DNA of 64,000 nucleotides from Phylloscopus collybita. Lineage: Eukaryota > Chordata > Aves > Passeriformes > Phylloscopidae. Position numbers and translations under genes: made by a program. The number at the start of each line of letters is the position of its first letter. Within the stretch, counting starts at the first letter, position 1. Below, one piece after another: positions 1-13,900 of this stretch. The notes beneath the pieces are model-generated. The model saw only the letters and a program-made list of their open reading frames with translations, searched no databases and had not been told where the DNA came from. The stretch covers positions 682,001 to 746,000 of the forward strand of contig JAJNNQ010000056.1 in the NCBI GenBank assembly GCA_027886175.1. Reading direction: 5' to 3'.

Positions 1-558
1 GAAATGAAAAGCAAATCAAGGCCAAAAGAAACAGATTTCTGTGTCCGTCCAGTTGAGGATCCACGTGCTTGGGTAAGAGGGAAGAACCTTGTTTGGAGGG
101 GTTTCCACCCCAGTGTCTCCAAAACCTTGATCTTTGTTCACATCATCACCATTTGGCTCGGCAACAGGAAATAAAAATTGTGGAATCCCTGAGATTGGAA
201 AAGACCTCCAAGACAATCCAGTGTTCCTTGAGGCCTCAGAAGATAGGATTGAACACAAAAGATTTTCTGGGGTTGAAAGTCAACAAATCCACTCTCCCCA
301 AGGAATTCCCAGTGTCAGTCTGTGTCCCGATGGATGTTCCTGCCCCTGTGTTCATCCAGGTCCCCACGGGGAGACAGGAAGATGTGGAGCCCCTCCAGCC
401 AGCTGTCTTCCCAATAGGAATCACCAGGACTATGGATCACCGGGGCTCTGACCAACGTGGGTCAAAGGGGATCATCCAACACCGATCCTCCCACGGGGGA
501 TGGAACTGGAGCAGCGCAGGAAGCTCTTCCTGCTGTCGGGGCACTCCCATGGCTTCCC
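1..558 (-). other. 3' flank / 3'UTR of ZNF1 with a CR1-derived tail
   Basis: Non-coding sequence downstream of the ZNF1 stop. Just after the stop, the minus strand still encodes a decayed extra finger, as in the other ZNF copies here. At about 180-250 lies a 'ttggaaaagacctccaagac' segment. The same type of sequence occurs near 9590-9650, 36010-36080 and 54835-54890 and resembles the reversed 3' end of CR1 LINEs. The whole block is matched in inverted orientation by about 54540-55090. The arm runs off the window's left edge. Confidence 0.6.
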
Positions 559-1474
<916 letters not shown>

Positions 1475-1721
1475 TCAGGAAATCATTGGGCACCTTGTGT
1501 CTGTAAGAACCTCCAAAACACCAAGATTCAGCCCAAAAGTCCTCCAATCATCAAGACACAGAACAAAAACTCCCCAAACATCAAGACTCAGACAAAACCT
1601 CTTCTAAAATATAAAGGTTTAGCCCCTTGCAAAAATCCAAAGCACCAACATGTAGCCCAATAAAGCTCAGAAACACCAAGATTCACTCCCATGAAAATCC
1701 TGGATCCCCCTCCCCAGTCAC

Positions 1722-1990
1722 CTGCTGCATGTGAGGGGGAAACGCTCCCAGGGCTGGGGGAGGCTGCAGATACAGGGAAGGGTAGAACCTTGTGGTGCCT
1801 CCTCTTCCTGCTCCTCCTCCTCCTGTGTCCCTACTCTTCCTCGCACTCCTCTTCCTCCTACTAGTCCTCCTTCTCCTGCACAATCCCACCTTTTCCTCCA
1901 ATGTGCAACCTTTGACCATTTTGTTCTTCATCCCTGCTTCTCCTTCCCTTCTCCTCCTGCCCCCAGGATTGACTGGGGACCCAAGAATGT
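1722..1990 (-). promoter_or_regulatory. ZNF1 putative first exon and promoter-proximal region
   Basis: On the minus strand the sequence ends in a good donor (CAG|GTGACT, exon edge 1722). It is preceded by a purine-rich GAGGAGGAGGAGCAGGAAGAGGAGG-type stretch. The same arrangement precedes ZNF2 (7200-7399), ZNF3 (39416-39560) and ZNF4 (52640-52877), so it is read as the shared untranslated or barely translated exon 1. No TATA box is evident. The region is cut at about 1990, where ERV-A sequence begins directly; about 650 bp present in the other arm (51980-52640) are missing. Confidence 0.5.
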
Positions 1991-2414
1991 CCAGGAGACA
2001 GACGAGTGACAGATCAGGGGGGTCTGGGAAGAGTCAGCAGGGAGAGAGCACTGAAAATCCCATCAGGGAGGACACTGGGATCTTCAGGGAGTAACCATGG
2101 CAGGGCACCCATGCAGGGGGGAAAAGGGAAAGCCAGGAAGCGGTTCTGGTAATAGGGGTGATGATCTCAAAATATCTCTGAAGGGTCCCTTGGGACAATG
2201 TTGAGGTAGTTTGCACATTCTCCCAGAGGTAATAAAGGACATGGACACCCAGGGGGGCAATTAGGGAAGTCAAGAAGGGATTTAGACAACAGGGGATGGA
2301 TGGTGTGGGTGTGCTGGGAAGGGAAAGGGTGAAGGGGCTCAGCAGCTGTCAGAGGATGAGCACCCACAGGCACTCAAGGGGGCTGCAGGAGGGGCAGAAG
2401 AAGCCCCTGCAGAC

Positions 2415-2924
2415 TTGGTCACAAAGGCACAGCAGGGGAAGGCAAGAAGGGATGAGGAAAAGGCCAAGGTGGGGAAGGCAAAGGCCATGGCAGAGTTTCT
2501 ACAGCCCCTGAGGGATCAAGCCCAGGGCCCAAGGGGGCCCCAGCACCCAGGGCACCGGCTCGGCCACAAGGACCTGGCAGAGGCATTGCCCTCCTGGGCA
2601 GGGGAGAGCCCACCCAAACAGCCCCTGGAAAGGAATCAGGCTTCCAGCTGCAGGGCACAAGGACACTGCAAGCACAGACAGCAGCACCCTCACCAGGAGC
2701 AAGTCCACCCCTCCAGGGCCATGGATTGGGAGGGGTGGCAGAGCTCCCAGCACACCAGGGACCCACCGCACTGGAGCCCTGGAGAACATTCAGGGTGGCT
2801 CTGCATCGACAGGACGCCTTTCCTCATCGACACAGGGGCCTCTCCATCCACTCTGAATCTCACACCTAAGGGGGGACATGCCAAACATGTCTTTGATTAC
2901 TCAGGGGGTAAGTGCGAAAGATGA
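2415..2924 (+). pseudogene. ERV-A left gag-pro remnant
   Basis: An open frame of about 170 codons. A charged, Lys/Arg/Glu-rich helix (about residues 5-30) is typical of the capsid/nucleocapsid junction of gammaretroviral Gag. Next comes a worn Cys/His-rich stretch where a zinc knuckle would be. The C-terminal part carries the retroviral aspartyl-protease active-site motif LIDTGASPSTLN (about 2825-2860). Readthrough from gag to pro in one frame is usual for gammaretroviruses. The knuckle spacing is lost and no complete protease fold remains. The same segment lies at 50990-50400 on the minus strand. Confidence 0.7.
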
Positions 2925-3294
2925 TTGGCTGATCCACAATTAGCAGAGGTGGGGATGGGTTGGAAATGCAGGAATTTTCATTTGCTCCTAAATGTGATTG
3001 TCATTTACTGGGAAGGGATTTGATGGCTAAATTGGGAATGCAAATTAATATTGTCAAAGATGATACACAGGCTAGTTGTCCTGTGCCTTTGTGACAAATG
3101 TCTGGCAAGGCCTGGGCTGAAGTGAATACAGAAGTGTGGGCAGCCCCAGGGAAATTGGGAAAATCAGATCCCCAGCCTCTCCAAATTCCTCTGAAGCAAC
3201 CAGGACAAGTGGGGTCTGAAAGCAATCCCCTATTCCCAGGGAGGGAAGGAAGGGCTCACAGCCTGGTATTGAGCCCCTGGTAAAGGCAGGGCTT

Positions 3295-3920
3295 TTGGAG
3301 CCAGGGGTCTCTCCCTGTAATGCTCCTGTGCTGCCAGTCAAGAAATCAGATGGAATCCACAGAATGGTGCAGGACCTAAGAACAATAAATGAGATTCTGA
3401 AACCAAGGCACCCCACAGTCTCAGATCCTTACACCATCTGGAACCAGGTTCCCTCCTCACACTGCTCCCATTCAGTCCTTGATGGAAAAGATGCTTTCTG
3501 GGGATGCTCTTTACACAGGATGGTGAACAGGGTTTGGCCTTGGAGTGGGAACAAGAGGAAGAAGGGAAAATGGGAAAGACATGGACAGGCGTGCTGCAGG
3601 GATGCAGGGAAGCAGGGAAGCACCAGCCTTATTGGGGCAAGCCTTGCAGAAAACATCAAAAGAATTTACCTCATCCCCAGGAATTGGGTTAATTCAGGGT
3701 GTGGATGACTTACTCCAATCAGGAGGGCAAGAAGAAGTGGTAGAAGAAGCCCCTGTGAAGTGGCTCAGTTTTTAGGCTAGAAAGCATCTTGGAGTATTTG
3801 GGAAAAAAAAAGCGCAAATGGCAGAGGAAAAAAAATGTTGAGACATATATTGACTGATGGTTTGTGGTGTATTGACCCAGAGAGGGTCCAAGGAATCTCA
3901 AAAGTAACCTTACCCAGGAC
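3295..3920 (+). pseudogene. ERV-A left reverse-transcriptase remnant
   Basis: Contains the gammaretrovirus-style RT finger motif with VLPVKKSDG and RMVQDLRTINE (about 3330-3390). It is followed after frame changes by a damaged catalytic motif reading as VDDLLQ (near 3705) and a later 'LGH-like' segment around 3840-3900. Several frameshifts and stops separate these blocks, so no polymerase can be made. The right-arm copy (50042-49389, minus) keeps a longer uninterrupted frame over the same region. Confidence 0.8.
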
Positions 3921-4169
3921 TAAAAAGGAGATGTGACAATTCTGAGGATTAATAGGGAATTGCAGGACCTGGACTGAGGATTCTCTGCTCCAGCCAGAAC
4001 ATTGTGTGACTTTGTAACCCCAGACAGCCTCAGTGTTATGGTATGGACACGAGAAATAGAACAAAGCTTGAGAAAATAAAAAAACGAAAATCATTGATGC
4101 CCCAGCCATGGCCCTCCCAGGCTCAGCAAAGGAACTGGAATTGCCTGTGAATGTCAAACAGGCCACGAC

Positions 4170-5345
4170 TGAGCCTGCACTGAAGGCAGGGGAGCAGCAG
4201 CCAGGGCTCCACAGCGGGGGAAGCCCCTGTGCCTGCCCACAGATCCTCTGCTGGAATGCTCTGCCTGGGCACCCTCCCTTGGCATCTCCAGGCACTGCGG
4301 GCCAATCCTTGCTGCCACTGCTGCAGCTTCAGTGCTTTCTGTGCCTGCACTGCCACAGGGGCTGGGGAGACACCGGGAGAATTCCACCCTGGGGCTCAGT
4401 CAGACTCACACACTGGGCTGGGTGGGGTTAGATGGCTGGAAAATAGACCGACTTTAAAATAATTTTTATTTGATTTCTCCACTCAGGCTCGGTTGGCCTT
4501 TGCCCTGGGGAAAGGAATTTTAAAGATTTTATTTGAAGGGATGTTACACCACTCAGCAGAGATGAGTTGAACATCTCAATGGACTGGGAAGAGCCCAAAA
4601 GATCCCCACAGAGAGAACGACCATCAACAAAACATCAATGACCATCAGCAAACAGCAACCAACACCCAGCCCTGACACTGCCCCTGGAAGAGCTGCAGAC
4701 ACCTGGTCTGGAAAAGGCTGAGAAGGAAATCCAGGAGTGCACACCTAATTAACATCAGAGGCAAAGGAATCTGGGTCCAACAGGAAATCAAATCCTGAGA
4801 ACTCAGCAACTTGGAAGCAATGAACATCAAACCAATGGATTTATATGGGTTCAGACTGTAAAAAGTTGAGGAAAAATCCAGCAAAACTCACATGTCATGG
4901 AATGGTTTTCTCTGCACATAGGGCTATGTGTGGATGAAATGATTTCTGTTGCACATCCTGGCCAGAATCAAGTAATGCCTTGACTCTCTAGCACTAAAGA
5001 TACTATTGGAGAGTTTTGGTTTTCCCAGTTTCAGTGACAAGATTACCATTAGAATAATTTTTTGCCATAATCCTGATTTTTAATTATCGGCTAGGTTTGG
5101 ACCAGGAACGTGAGAATCAATTTGTAGTCTTAGGACAAGAAATAGAAAAACCTTGATAGCTTTGGATTGTTTTGGTGTGTGTTTGTGTGTGGCTGTTGGT
5201 GATCACAAAATTTTGGTATATGGGTTTTTCAAAGTTTACCTTTAAGTTCCATTTTGGAAAACCAGAAAAAGCTTTAAAGGTGACCCTTAAAGGAACAAAA
5301 AGTTAACAGACTATGTAAAGAAGAAAAAAAAAAAAAGAAAAAAAA
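4170..5345 (+). other. Left-arm-specific segment inside ERV-A, ending in an A-rich tract
   Basis: The two ERV-A copies align up to about 4168 and again from about 5350. Here the left copy has about 1.18 kb where the right has only about 250 bp (49150-48935). The segment starts GC-rich, becomes AT-rich, and ends in a 20-30 nt A/G-rich run (5318-5346). No reading frame of note was recognised. The poly-A end would fit a retroposed insertion, but ordinary divergence plus deletion in the other arm could also explain it. Confidence 0.45.
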
Positions 5346-6101
5346 ATGCAGATTGCCTGGGGGCCACATGTGAGTCATTCAGTGGCTGCCCAGGAAGAGA
5401 AGCTCCAGTTCCAGGCAGCCAGGAGAGGAGCTTTAGAAATGCAAATTAACACTGCTGGGGAAAAGTGTGGACAATGCATCAGGGGCTTCTTGCCTGGGGC
5501 AGGAATTGGGCTTATTCCCTCTGTCCCTTAGCCCAAGCTCTGCCTGCTTCCAAAGACAGAATTTGCACAGCTAAAGACAGAGCCCAGAGTGAGGATCTCT
5601 GACTCTGCAACAGAAATGGGTTAAATTACAAAGGAAAACATCAAACAGAGAATGTTATGAAAAAATCTTCACAAAAAAAAGTGTCTGTGGGGGGGAATCA
5701 TCCTTCTACCCACTCCAACATGTGCTGGCATTGTCTATGTTATACAGAGGGTATCAGACCTCTGGGTGTTTTTAGCTACTGCAAGTTCACCGAAATCAGT
5801 TGGAAATCAAAATTTACCATTTAATCAGAGAAAAGCAGTCAATTGACGCACTCCACGAAGGAGGGAGCACCTCAAAAATGGGAAAAATATGAAACAGCCA
5901 CCAGAACAAATCCTACAACACCACGGACCAGCTCCCGGGAACCCCAATGAATTCAGATCAGGAGCCAGAGAAGGCATTTACAATTTGAATTGCATCATTA
6001 GATTACAAGCTCTCCTCAAAATAATAACCACTCAATCCACTCAAACGAGGAACACAACATTTCACATTGATGCTGGTATCAGATTATCTCTTAGCCGAGG
6101 C
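5346..6101 (+). pseudogene. ERV-A left env remnant
   Basis: Sequence homologous to the env part at 48945-48170 (minus), including a segment ending in an 'IIRLQALLKII' heptad stretch (about 5990-6030) typical of the membrane-distal helix of retroviral transmembrane subunits. Stop codons interrupt it repeatedly. It terminates before the CX6CC region, exactly where the arm homology ends. Confidence 0.65.
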
Positions 6102-6862
6102 ACTCGCGGGAAGGAGACCGCGGGCAGCCGCTCCAGCAGCACCCTCACGGCATGGGGAACACGTCATGGACACGGCACAACCGAGCCACAGACAGAGCCC
6201 CCTGCCGCCCCCTCTGCCCGCAGCCAGCCCCGAGCCCCGGCACAACCCAGCGCAGCTCCCACCTGCACCAGGGCCGCCTCCGAGCTCCACCGCCGCCTCA
6301 CCGGGCTCCGGCCGCTGCTCCTGGGCCCGCACAGACGCTCCAGCAATGGCACCTCTGCTGCGCCAGGGCCGCCCATGGGGCGGTACCGGGGGCCGTGCTT
6401 CTCCCTGCTCTGTCCAATCAGCGCGCAGCCATAACCAGCAGTGACGGCACCATCAGCCAATGGCAGCGAGCAAGGGGCGGGCTCTGCACACGGCACAGCC
6501 TCGCCCCGCGCTCTCAGGCCCCGCCCCCGGGCTATCTGAGGGCAAAGCCGGAGATGAGGAACAGCCTTGGGACAGGCCCGGGCCCGAGACGGGATGGAGC
6601 TGAAAACACAAACAAAGTTCTCCGCAGCTCCCGCACCACCTTGCCCCACCCTGCGTGCTGGGTGCCTCCGACTCAGCGGGAAGCCCTGAAGCCTCACTTC
6701 TCCTACCCCCTACCTAGGAGCATCAGTTTGTCACTTCGATTTCCTCGGAAAAGGGAAAACTGCCCCAAACCCCGGTCGATGAGTGGAAGAGGAGAGAGAT
6801 TTCTGGCAGAAAAGTTCAAAAATTCAAAGAACGATAATGAGAAGTAAATGAGATCCTTAAAA
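6102..6862. other. GC-rich, CCAAT-containing intergenic segment
   Basis: A CpG-rich block without a convincing gene. It contains CCAAT-type elements on both strands (ccaatcag at about 6414, ccaatgg at about 6458) and GC boxes near 6475-6535. Minus-strand CRE-like and inverted-CCAAT elements spaced about 20 bp apart recall the X2-Y arrangement of MHC class II promoters, but no MHC exon follows, so that reading is weak. The ORFs crossing it look like composition artefacts. Confidence 0.4.
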
Positions 6863-7189
6863 TCAGCCTCCCTCCTTCCAGCTGTACCTCCTACCCCGGC
6901 AGAGCAGGGAGACAGGGAATGGGGCTGTGGTCAGTACGTGCCCCGGGGCTTCTCCAGCTGCTAAGGGACAGGAGCTGTTCCCCTGCTGCACCCTGGGGTC
7001 CCTCCCACAGGAGAGTTCTCCAGGAAATCCCAGTGAGAGCAATACTGGGAGGGAAAGCGCTCCCAGTTCCTTCCCGCGGCTCACAGGATCGCTCCCGGTG
7101 CCGAGTGGAGCAGGGCCGCTTTGGAACCCCCCTGGGGCAGAGTGCGGCTGCTTTTGGGTGTTGGCACTGCCCGGGCCAGGTTGGGAGTG

Positions 7190-7399
7190 GAGGAGGAGCG
7201 AGAGGAAGAGGAGGGACAGAGGAGGAAGAAAACGAAAGGAAAGAGCGGCAGGAAGAGGAGCGGCAGGAAGAGGAGCAGCAGGAAGAGGAGGGACAGAGGA
7301 GAAAGAGGAGGAGCAGCAACACCATGCGGTTTTCCCGCCCACCCTCTCAGGCCGCAGCTCCCCCAGCTCTGGCAGCATCGCCCACCCCGGAACCTGCAG
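7190..7399 (+). promoter_or_regulatory. ZNF2 putative exon 1 and upstream purine-rich region
   Basis: A GAGGAAGAGGAG-rich tract leads to an exon ending in CTGCAG|GTGAGC (edge 7399). An ATG at 7324 opens 25 codons (MRFSRPPSQAAAP...). It leaves the exon in phase 1, whereas exon 2 needs phase 0 to continue into the conserved leader. The exon is therefore probably untranslated, or its ATG is an upstream ORF. Equivalent exons precede the other ZNF copies. Confidence 0.5.
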
Positions 7400-7441
7400 G
7401 TGAGCAGGGAGAGGGAGCTCACCCCAAATCCATCACGTGAT

Positions 7442-7465
7442 GGGGGGGGGGGGGGGGGGGGGGGC
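7442..7465 (+). repeat. Poly-G homopolymer run
   Basis: A run of more than 20 consecutive G followed by CGG, in ZNF2 intron 1, about 40 bp after the splice donor. It is a likely G-quadruplex and a place where read and assembly length is unreliable. The related ZNF3 intron (about 38580) lacks it. Confidence 0.95.
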
Positions 7466-7748
7466 GGTCTCTGAAGGCTTTTTTTTTTTCGGGGCAGGGG
7501 ATGTTTGGCTCTTGCAGGACTCCAAAGCTGAGGCAGAAATGCCCCTGGAGGGATCTTGCGGGATCCCACGTGGCGATGGCCCGGTACTGGCGGGCAGAGC
7601 CTGGAGATGAGCGGGGTCCGGGACTCCGAGGCTGAAAGGGGCGCTGACTTCTGCAGCTGCACTTGGGCAGCAGGACCATCAAACCCAACATGCTCAGCCC
7701 TTGTTTTCCCACCGAAACCAGGATCTCCTATTCCCAAACCTTGGCCGG

Positions 7749-9412
<1,664 letters not shown>

Positions 9413-10040
9413 CCCCGGTGGGCAAAGCCCCAGTGATCCGTGGTGCCCGTGATCCGTGTTGGGAAGACACTTAGCTGGGGGCTCCACATCCTCCTGGCTC
9501 CCCATGGGCACCTGGACATATCCACAGACCAACACCAGAAATCCATTGTGGAGAGCGGATTTCTCCACTTCTGACCTCAGAAAAATCTCACTTTTTGCAT
9601 CTTCTGGTGCCATCAAGCAACACTGGATGGCCTTGGCAGTCTTCTCCAACACAAATCCATTGTTTCAATTCTCCCTGGCCCACGGGCATCTTCCACAGAA
9701 AACAGGGATGGACTGGGTCAAACCCACAATTCCACAAGGTGGAAACCCCTCCAGAAAAAGTTCTTCCCACCCACCCAAGCACATGGATGCTCTGCCAGCA
9801 GGAACACATAAATCCTTGAAATTAAAAGGTTTTTGTCCATCTTTTAGAAAGCCCTGAAATAGGACTGAAAATAAAGATGTTGAACTAAGGCATGGATGGG
9901 GACGTGTTGGGACAGACACAGACATGGGTGGGGCCATGGGGAGACATGGACATGGGTGGGGACATGGGAGACATGAACTGGGGCAGCATCAATGCCAGCA
10001 CCTGTGCCACAACAGTGCCACCAGCACCTTCATCTTGGCA
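9413..10040 (+). other. ZNF2 3' flank
   Basis: Non-coding. It contains the same CR1-like 3'UTR tail (about 9590-9650), an A-rich candidate polyadenylation region (aaaataaag at about 9866) and a GACATGGGTGGGG-type short tandem repeat (9905-9970). That repeat recurs after ZNF4 (55145-55370). The homology shows the 3' flank travelled with each gene duplication. ERV-B begins at about 10045. Confidence 0.6.
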
Positions 10041-10044
10041 ATGG

Positions 10045-11560
10045 CAAAGCACTGCCCGATGCAGTTCCTGCCACCAAAGATAGAGTTGAGCTGCAGGAAG
10101 AATTGCAGGGGATGCATGCTTGTGAAGGGACTTTTAGTGCTTCTGACATTCCTGAGAAAGAGAAGTTGCTAAGCAACGCGGCCTTGAGTTTAGATAAGTT
10201 GGAAGAGAGACATTCCAATGCTAATTGAAGAGAAGCTGCAAGAGGTTGCCTAGAGACGGAAAACAATAGAGGTGTCTGTGTCAAAGCACTGCCTTGTAGG
10301 GCAGGGGCTGGGGCCAGCAGAAGGCGGGGTGAGCAGAGGGAGAAAGAACGCTCTGCCCGCAGGGGGTGTGAGTGGGAGCGGAGTCCAACAAAAAGGTTTG
10401 AGAGCCTGGAAGTGTCAGCTCATTCAACTTCCAGCTCTGACACAGACAACATCGGAGATGAATGGCTGAGTGGGTTGACACTTACCGATTCTGACTCTGA
10501 CATTGAAAAATCAATTAAAAGCAAACCTAAAATGCAACCCACTAAGCTTGTACTTAAAGATAGATACTTAAGAGAAGTTCCCCTCACAGATTAGATAAAA
10601 ACAAAAACCAGTTGTGCTGACTGAGCTCCATCAGCTGCTCTGGCATTTCCAGTCCGAGTAACCGGTTCTGGGCGAAATGAGCAAAGAACCTATACTCCTG
10701 TGAATTCTAAAGATATACAGGCAATTGTTAAGGCAATTGCTGATAAAGGTATTAACTCTGCCATTGTTTCTACCTTTGTTGATAACATCTTTAGAGGAGA
10801 TGATATGCTCCCATTTGATAGTAAACAAACATGCAAGCTAATGTTTGAAGAGGCTGGGATGATTGTATTTAAGCAAGAGTGAGAAGACAATTGTTTAAAA
10901 CTGCTAGCCCAGGTAGCTGGTCCCGATCATCCACTGCAAAACTCTAGCCTGCAGAAGCTGATGAGCACAGATCCAGCCATGATCACACCCCAAGCACAGG
11001 CACAACACATGCGTGCAGAAAAAGTAGCAGCTACCACTTGTGCAGCCAGAGAAGCCATTCGCACAGCCTACAGAGTCATTGCTAAGCCAGCACCTTAGTC
11101 CACAACAAGGCAAAGTGAGAGTGAAAGTTTTACCCAGTTTGTAGATTGGCTTCAGGCTGCAGTTGATTCCTCAGCCTTGCCTCCTGAAGCCAAAGACCCA
11201 GTTGTGGCAGAGTGCCCACACCAACAGTGCAATTCAGCCACAAAAGAAATCCTGCGTTCACTGCCAGCAGGGTCAAGCATTGCAACCATGATCAAACATG
11301 TCACAAGCGAAGAGCACCTAGCACCAATTCAAGCAGCAGTTTGCACCGCAATAGCCAGTGTAATGACATGTGTCAAATGTGGCCAAGCAGGTCACGTTAC
11401 AGCAAACTGTTCCAAGGCAAAAGGCCCACCACCAGTACCCCCCTCACCACAAAACCGACCCAGAAGGCCATGCTAGGCCTGTGGTAAGAGAAAGCATCTT
11501 GCCAGAGAGTGCCAGAAAACCAACTTTCAGAGAAATGGGAGGGGGAGGAGGCAGCAGGGC
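10045..11560 (+). pseudogene. ERV-B gag
   Basis: Pieces of Gag in more than one frame. First is a matrix-like acidic region with SSSDTDNIGDEWLSGL (about 10430-10480). Then come the capsid N-terminal part (10700-10882), the capsid C-terminal part with a major-homology-like stretch (ESFTQFVDWLQAAVDSSALP, about 11130-11190), and a CCHC knuckle CVKCGQAGHVTANC (about 11370-11412). A second, stop-interrupted knuckle follows (near 11470-11510). Two knuckles fit class II elements. In-frame stops occur near 10228, 10594, 10880 and 11098. Confidence 0.8.
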
Positions 11561-11879
11561 CGCACACAGCCTTCTCCCTCTTGGATTGTAAAGTGCCCCA
11601 ACTTTGCCAACCCACCCCCCACCTGGAGAGTGAGACGACTCAACTATGCAAACCCATGAGGTGGTGAGCATCTCCCAAACCCACCACCTCCACAAGGGAT
11701 GACCAACCTTACAGCTCATCAGGTAACCCAGCCAAACTCTGCTACGCAAGCGCCATCCCCTGGAACCGAAACCCCTGGGTGGCCCTGGCCGTGGAATGCA
11801 CCAACAACCCCCCAATAATCTGGGGAATCTGCACTCCTTATAATCCTTCTGCACCCCACTAGAAACTTTTAAAAAATAC

Positions 11880-11980
11880 TAACCATGCTATTAGTCTCCC
11901 CATTCTTTTAGATACTAGAGCAGACATTTCAGTGATTCCGGAGGCGAGATAGCCCCCAAGCTGAGAGCTAAAACAAGCCC
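11880..11980 (+). pseudogene. ERV-B protease remnant
   Basis: A short in-frame stretch reads LLDTRADISVIP (about 11905-11942), which is the retroviral protease active site with the conserved Gly replaced by Arg. A stop follows within a few codons (11949-11951). The replacement and the stop make it non-functional. Confidence 0.7.
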
Positions 11981-12429
11981 CCACCGCAGGTAGAGTTAAG
12001 GAGTTGTCTCGAGCTTGGAAAAGCACTCAGCTAATCGCAATAACACTCTTCACTGAGGGAAGGCGTGAGAGATCCATCACTCTACACCCATGTCATGTCA
12101 GAAGTCCCACCTTTGTTAGGGAAAGACGCCCTATCCCTGCTGAAAGTCAGGGTGACAAATTTACCCTGAGGGCCACTGCTGTACACCCATGCTTGCCAAT
12201 CAAATTGACATAAAAATCCTCCGACCCGGTGTGAGTAGAGCAGTGGCCCTTGCCTGAGCCTCGAATGACTGCCCTCCTTGAATTGGTTAGCCGTAAATTA
12301 CAGCAAGGTCACATAGAATCCTCCACTAGCCCATAGAACACCCCAGTTTTTTAACCCCCAAGTGATCCGGCGAAGGTTTTCGCCTCCTTCATGACCTGCG
12401 TGAGGTGAAAAAAAGATTCAACCCATGGG

Positions 12430-13034
12430 CCCTGTTCAGACACAGCTGCCCACGAACTCAATGATTCCAAAAGAACAGCCTTGCGCTGTGTTAGATATCA
12501 AAGACTGTTTCTTTTCTATACCCCTGCATGAACAGGACAAAGAGCGGTTTGCCTTTTCCGCTGTGTTTCCAAATGGCCAGCGCCCCAATTTACGGTTTCA
12601 GTAGCGTGTTCTTCCCCAAGGAATGGTCAATTCTCCTACCATCTGCCAAATCATCGTAGACCAAGCGCTACTGCCAGTCCAACACAGTGATCCAGCTGAG
12701 ACCATCGTTCAGTACATGGATGACATCCTAATTGCAGCACCATCGGCAGACCAGGTAGACCGTCTGGTAACAACAATCTCACAGACTCTAGAAACAAAAA
12801 AGTTTGAAATTGCTAGCACAAAAATAAAAAAAGAGCCCTGCGTGACTTTCCTAAAAACGCGGATCACGAATTCCTATGTAACACCTCCACAAATAAAGAT
12901 CCGTAGAAACATAAAAACCCTTCATGACATGCAGCAGTCGGTGGGATGTCTGCAATGGCTCCATAGTGTTGTGCTAATCCCTCCCGAAGTTATGTCTCCA
13001 TTGTATGATCTTTTAAAAAAGAAACACCCCTGAG
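12430..13034 (+). pseudogene. ERV-B reverse transcriptase
   Basis: Shows LDIKDCFFSIPLHEQD (about 12500-12545), a VLPQGMVNSPTICQ block after a stop at 12601-12603, and the catalytic QYMDDILIAAPS segment (about 12712-12750). It continues as an open frame 12623-13033 to a TGA. Palm-domain motifs are complete in sequence but divided by stop codons. Similarity is to class II (alpha/beta) RT rather than to gammaretroviral RT. Confidence 0.85.
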
Positions 13035-13165
13035 AGCAGAAAGTCCTGACTCCAGAGACAATAGACTCCCTCAATTTCATCGAGCAGCAAGTATCCTCAA
13101 GAGCGCTTTCCAAGTAGAACCCAGATGAACCACTTGATCTGTACGTACACTACACGAGAGAAAAA

Positions 13166-13900
13166 GTGAGAACACTAGCCCAAGGATCTCCCGAGAAAGC
13201 CAAACCGGTACAATGGGTGGTCCTGGAAAAGACATCACGTGCATTTTCTCCGAGAACAGAGTGTGTTGGTAACCTTATAATGAAGGGCAGAAAACTTGCT
13301 CTGAGTGTCCTGAGCATCGAACCTGCAAACATCTATTTGCCCTTTTGCAAGCAGCTTTCCACATTGTCAGTAGCAATGTCAGAGTGTTTAGCCCTAGCCC
13401 TTCTTGGATTTGCGAGGAGAATTCAGTATGCTGCCAAACCCCCATGGACTCAGCTACTAGCAATAGTGGACATTGACCTTCCACAAAAGGTCATGGATCG
13501 GCCTCTTCCGAGACCGACAGTGTTCACAGATGCATCCTCAGCAACCTCGACTGCAGCAGCAGTGTGGCAGACCAAAGAGCAATGGCACTGTGTCAAGATG
13601 ACCGACCATGCGCTCTCTGTTCAGCAGCTTGAAGCAGCAGCTCTGGTGTTAACCTGCAGACTGCTCACAACAGAGCACCTCAACATCGTCACTGACTCGC
13701 TGTTTGTTGCCAAGCTCTGTCTAGCCATGTCGGGACCAGGTGTATCGATGTCCGCGACAGCTGTCATGCTTGAAGAAACACTTTCCGCCCGAAAAAAAAA
13801 ACCGTTTCAGTCATCCACGTCAACAGCCACAATCCTGTCAAAGGCTTTTTTCAAATTGGTAACGACAAAGCAGATGCAGCAGCAAAAAGACTGTGGATGC
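13166..13900 (+). pseudogene. ERV-B RT connection and RNase H
   Basis: A 262-codon open frame (13166-13954). The RNase H acidic residues appear in order: VFTDASS (about 13520), QQLEAAAL (about 13625) and IVTDSLFVAKL (about 13688). Just after an A-rich run (13791-13801) the frame shifts; the expected C-terminal part continues in the frame that becomes integrase. Confidence 0.8.

Larger units (their letters stand above)
2010..6101 (+). mobile_element. ERV-A, left copy: degraded gammaretrovirus-like ERV
   Basis: A plus-strand retroviral remnant with traces of gag (2010-2730), protease (2800-2930), reverse transcriptase (3295-3920) and env transmembrane region (5346-6101), all interrupted by stops and frameshifts. 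No LTR or primer-binding site is recognised on either side. It is matched in inverted order by 51975-48170 on the minus strand. Relative to that copy it lacks about 590 bp of gag (at about 2335) and carries about 1 kb of extra sequence (4170-5345). It ends abruptly at about 6101 inside the env ectodomain, where unrelated GC-rich DNA starts, so 6101 is a duplication or deletion breakpoint. It is certainly defective. Confidence 0.8.

Noticed and set aside
6152..6847. 231-codon plus-strand frame and an MHC-like minus-strand promoter/exon
   Set aside because: GC-driven open frame without domain. CCAAT/CRE spacing alone does not make an MHC promoter and no MHC exon follows.
7324..7399. ATG at 7324 as the ZNF2 translation start
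   Set aside because: It exits exon 1 in phase 1, whereas exon 2 must be entered in phase 0 to read the conserved MEEEEAVRK leader; joining would shift the frame.
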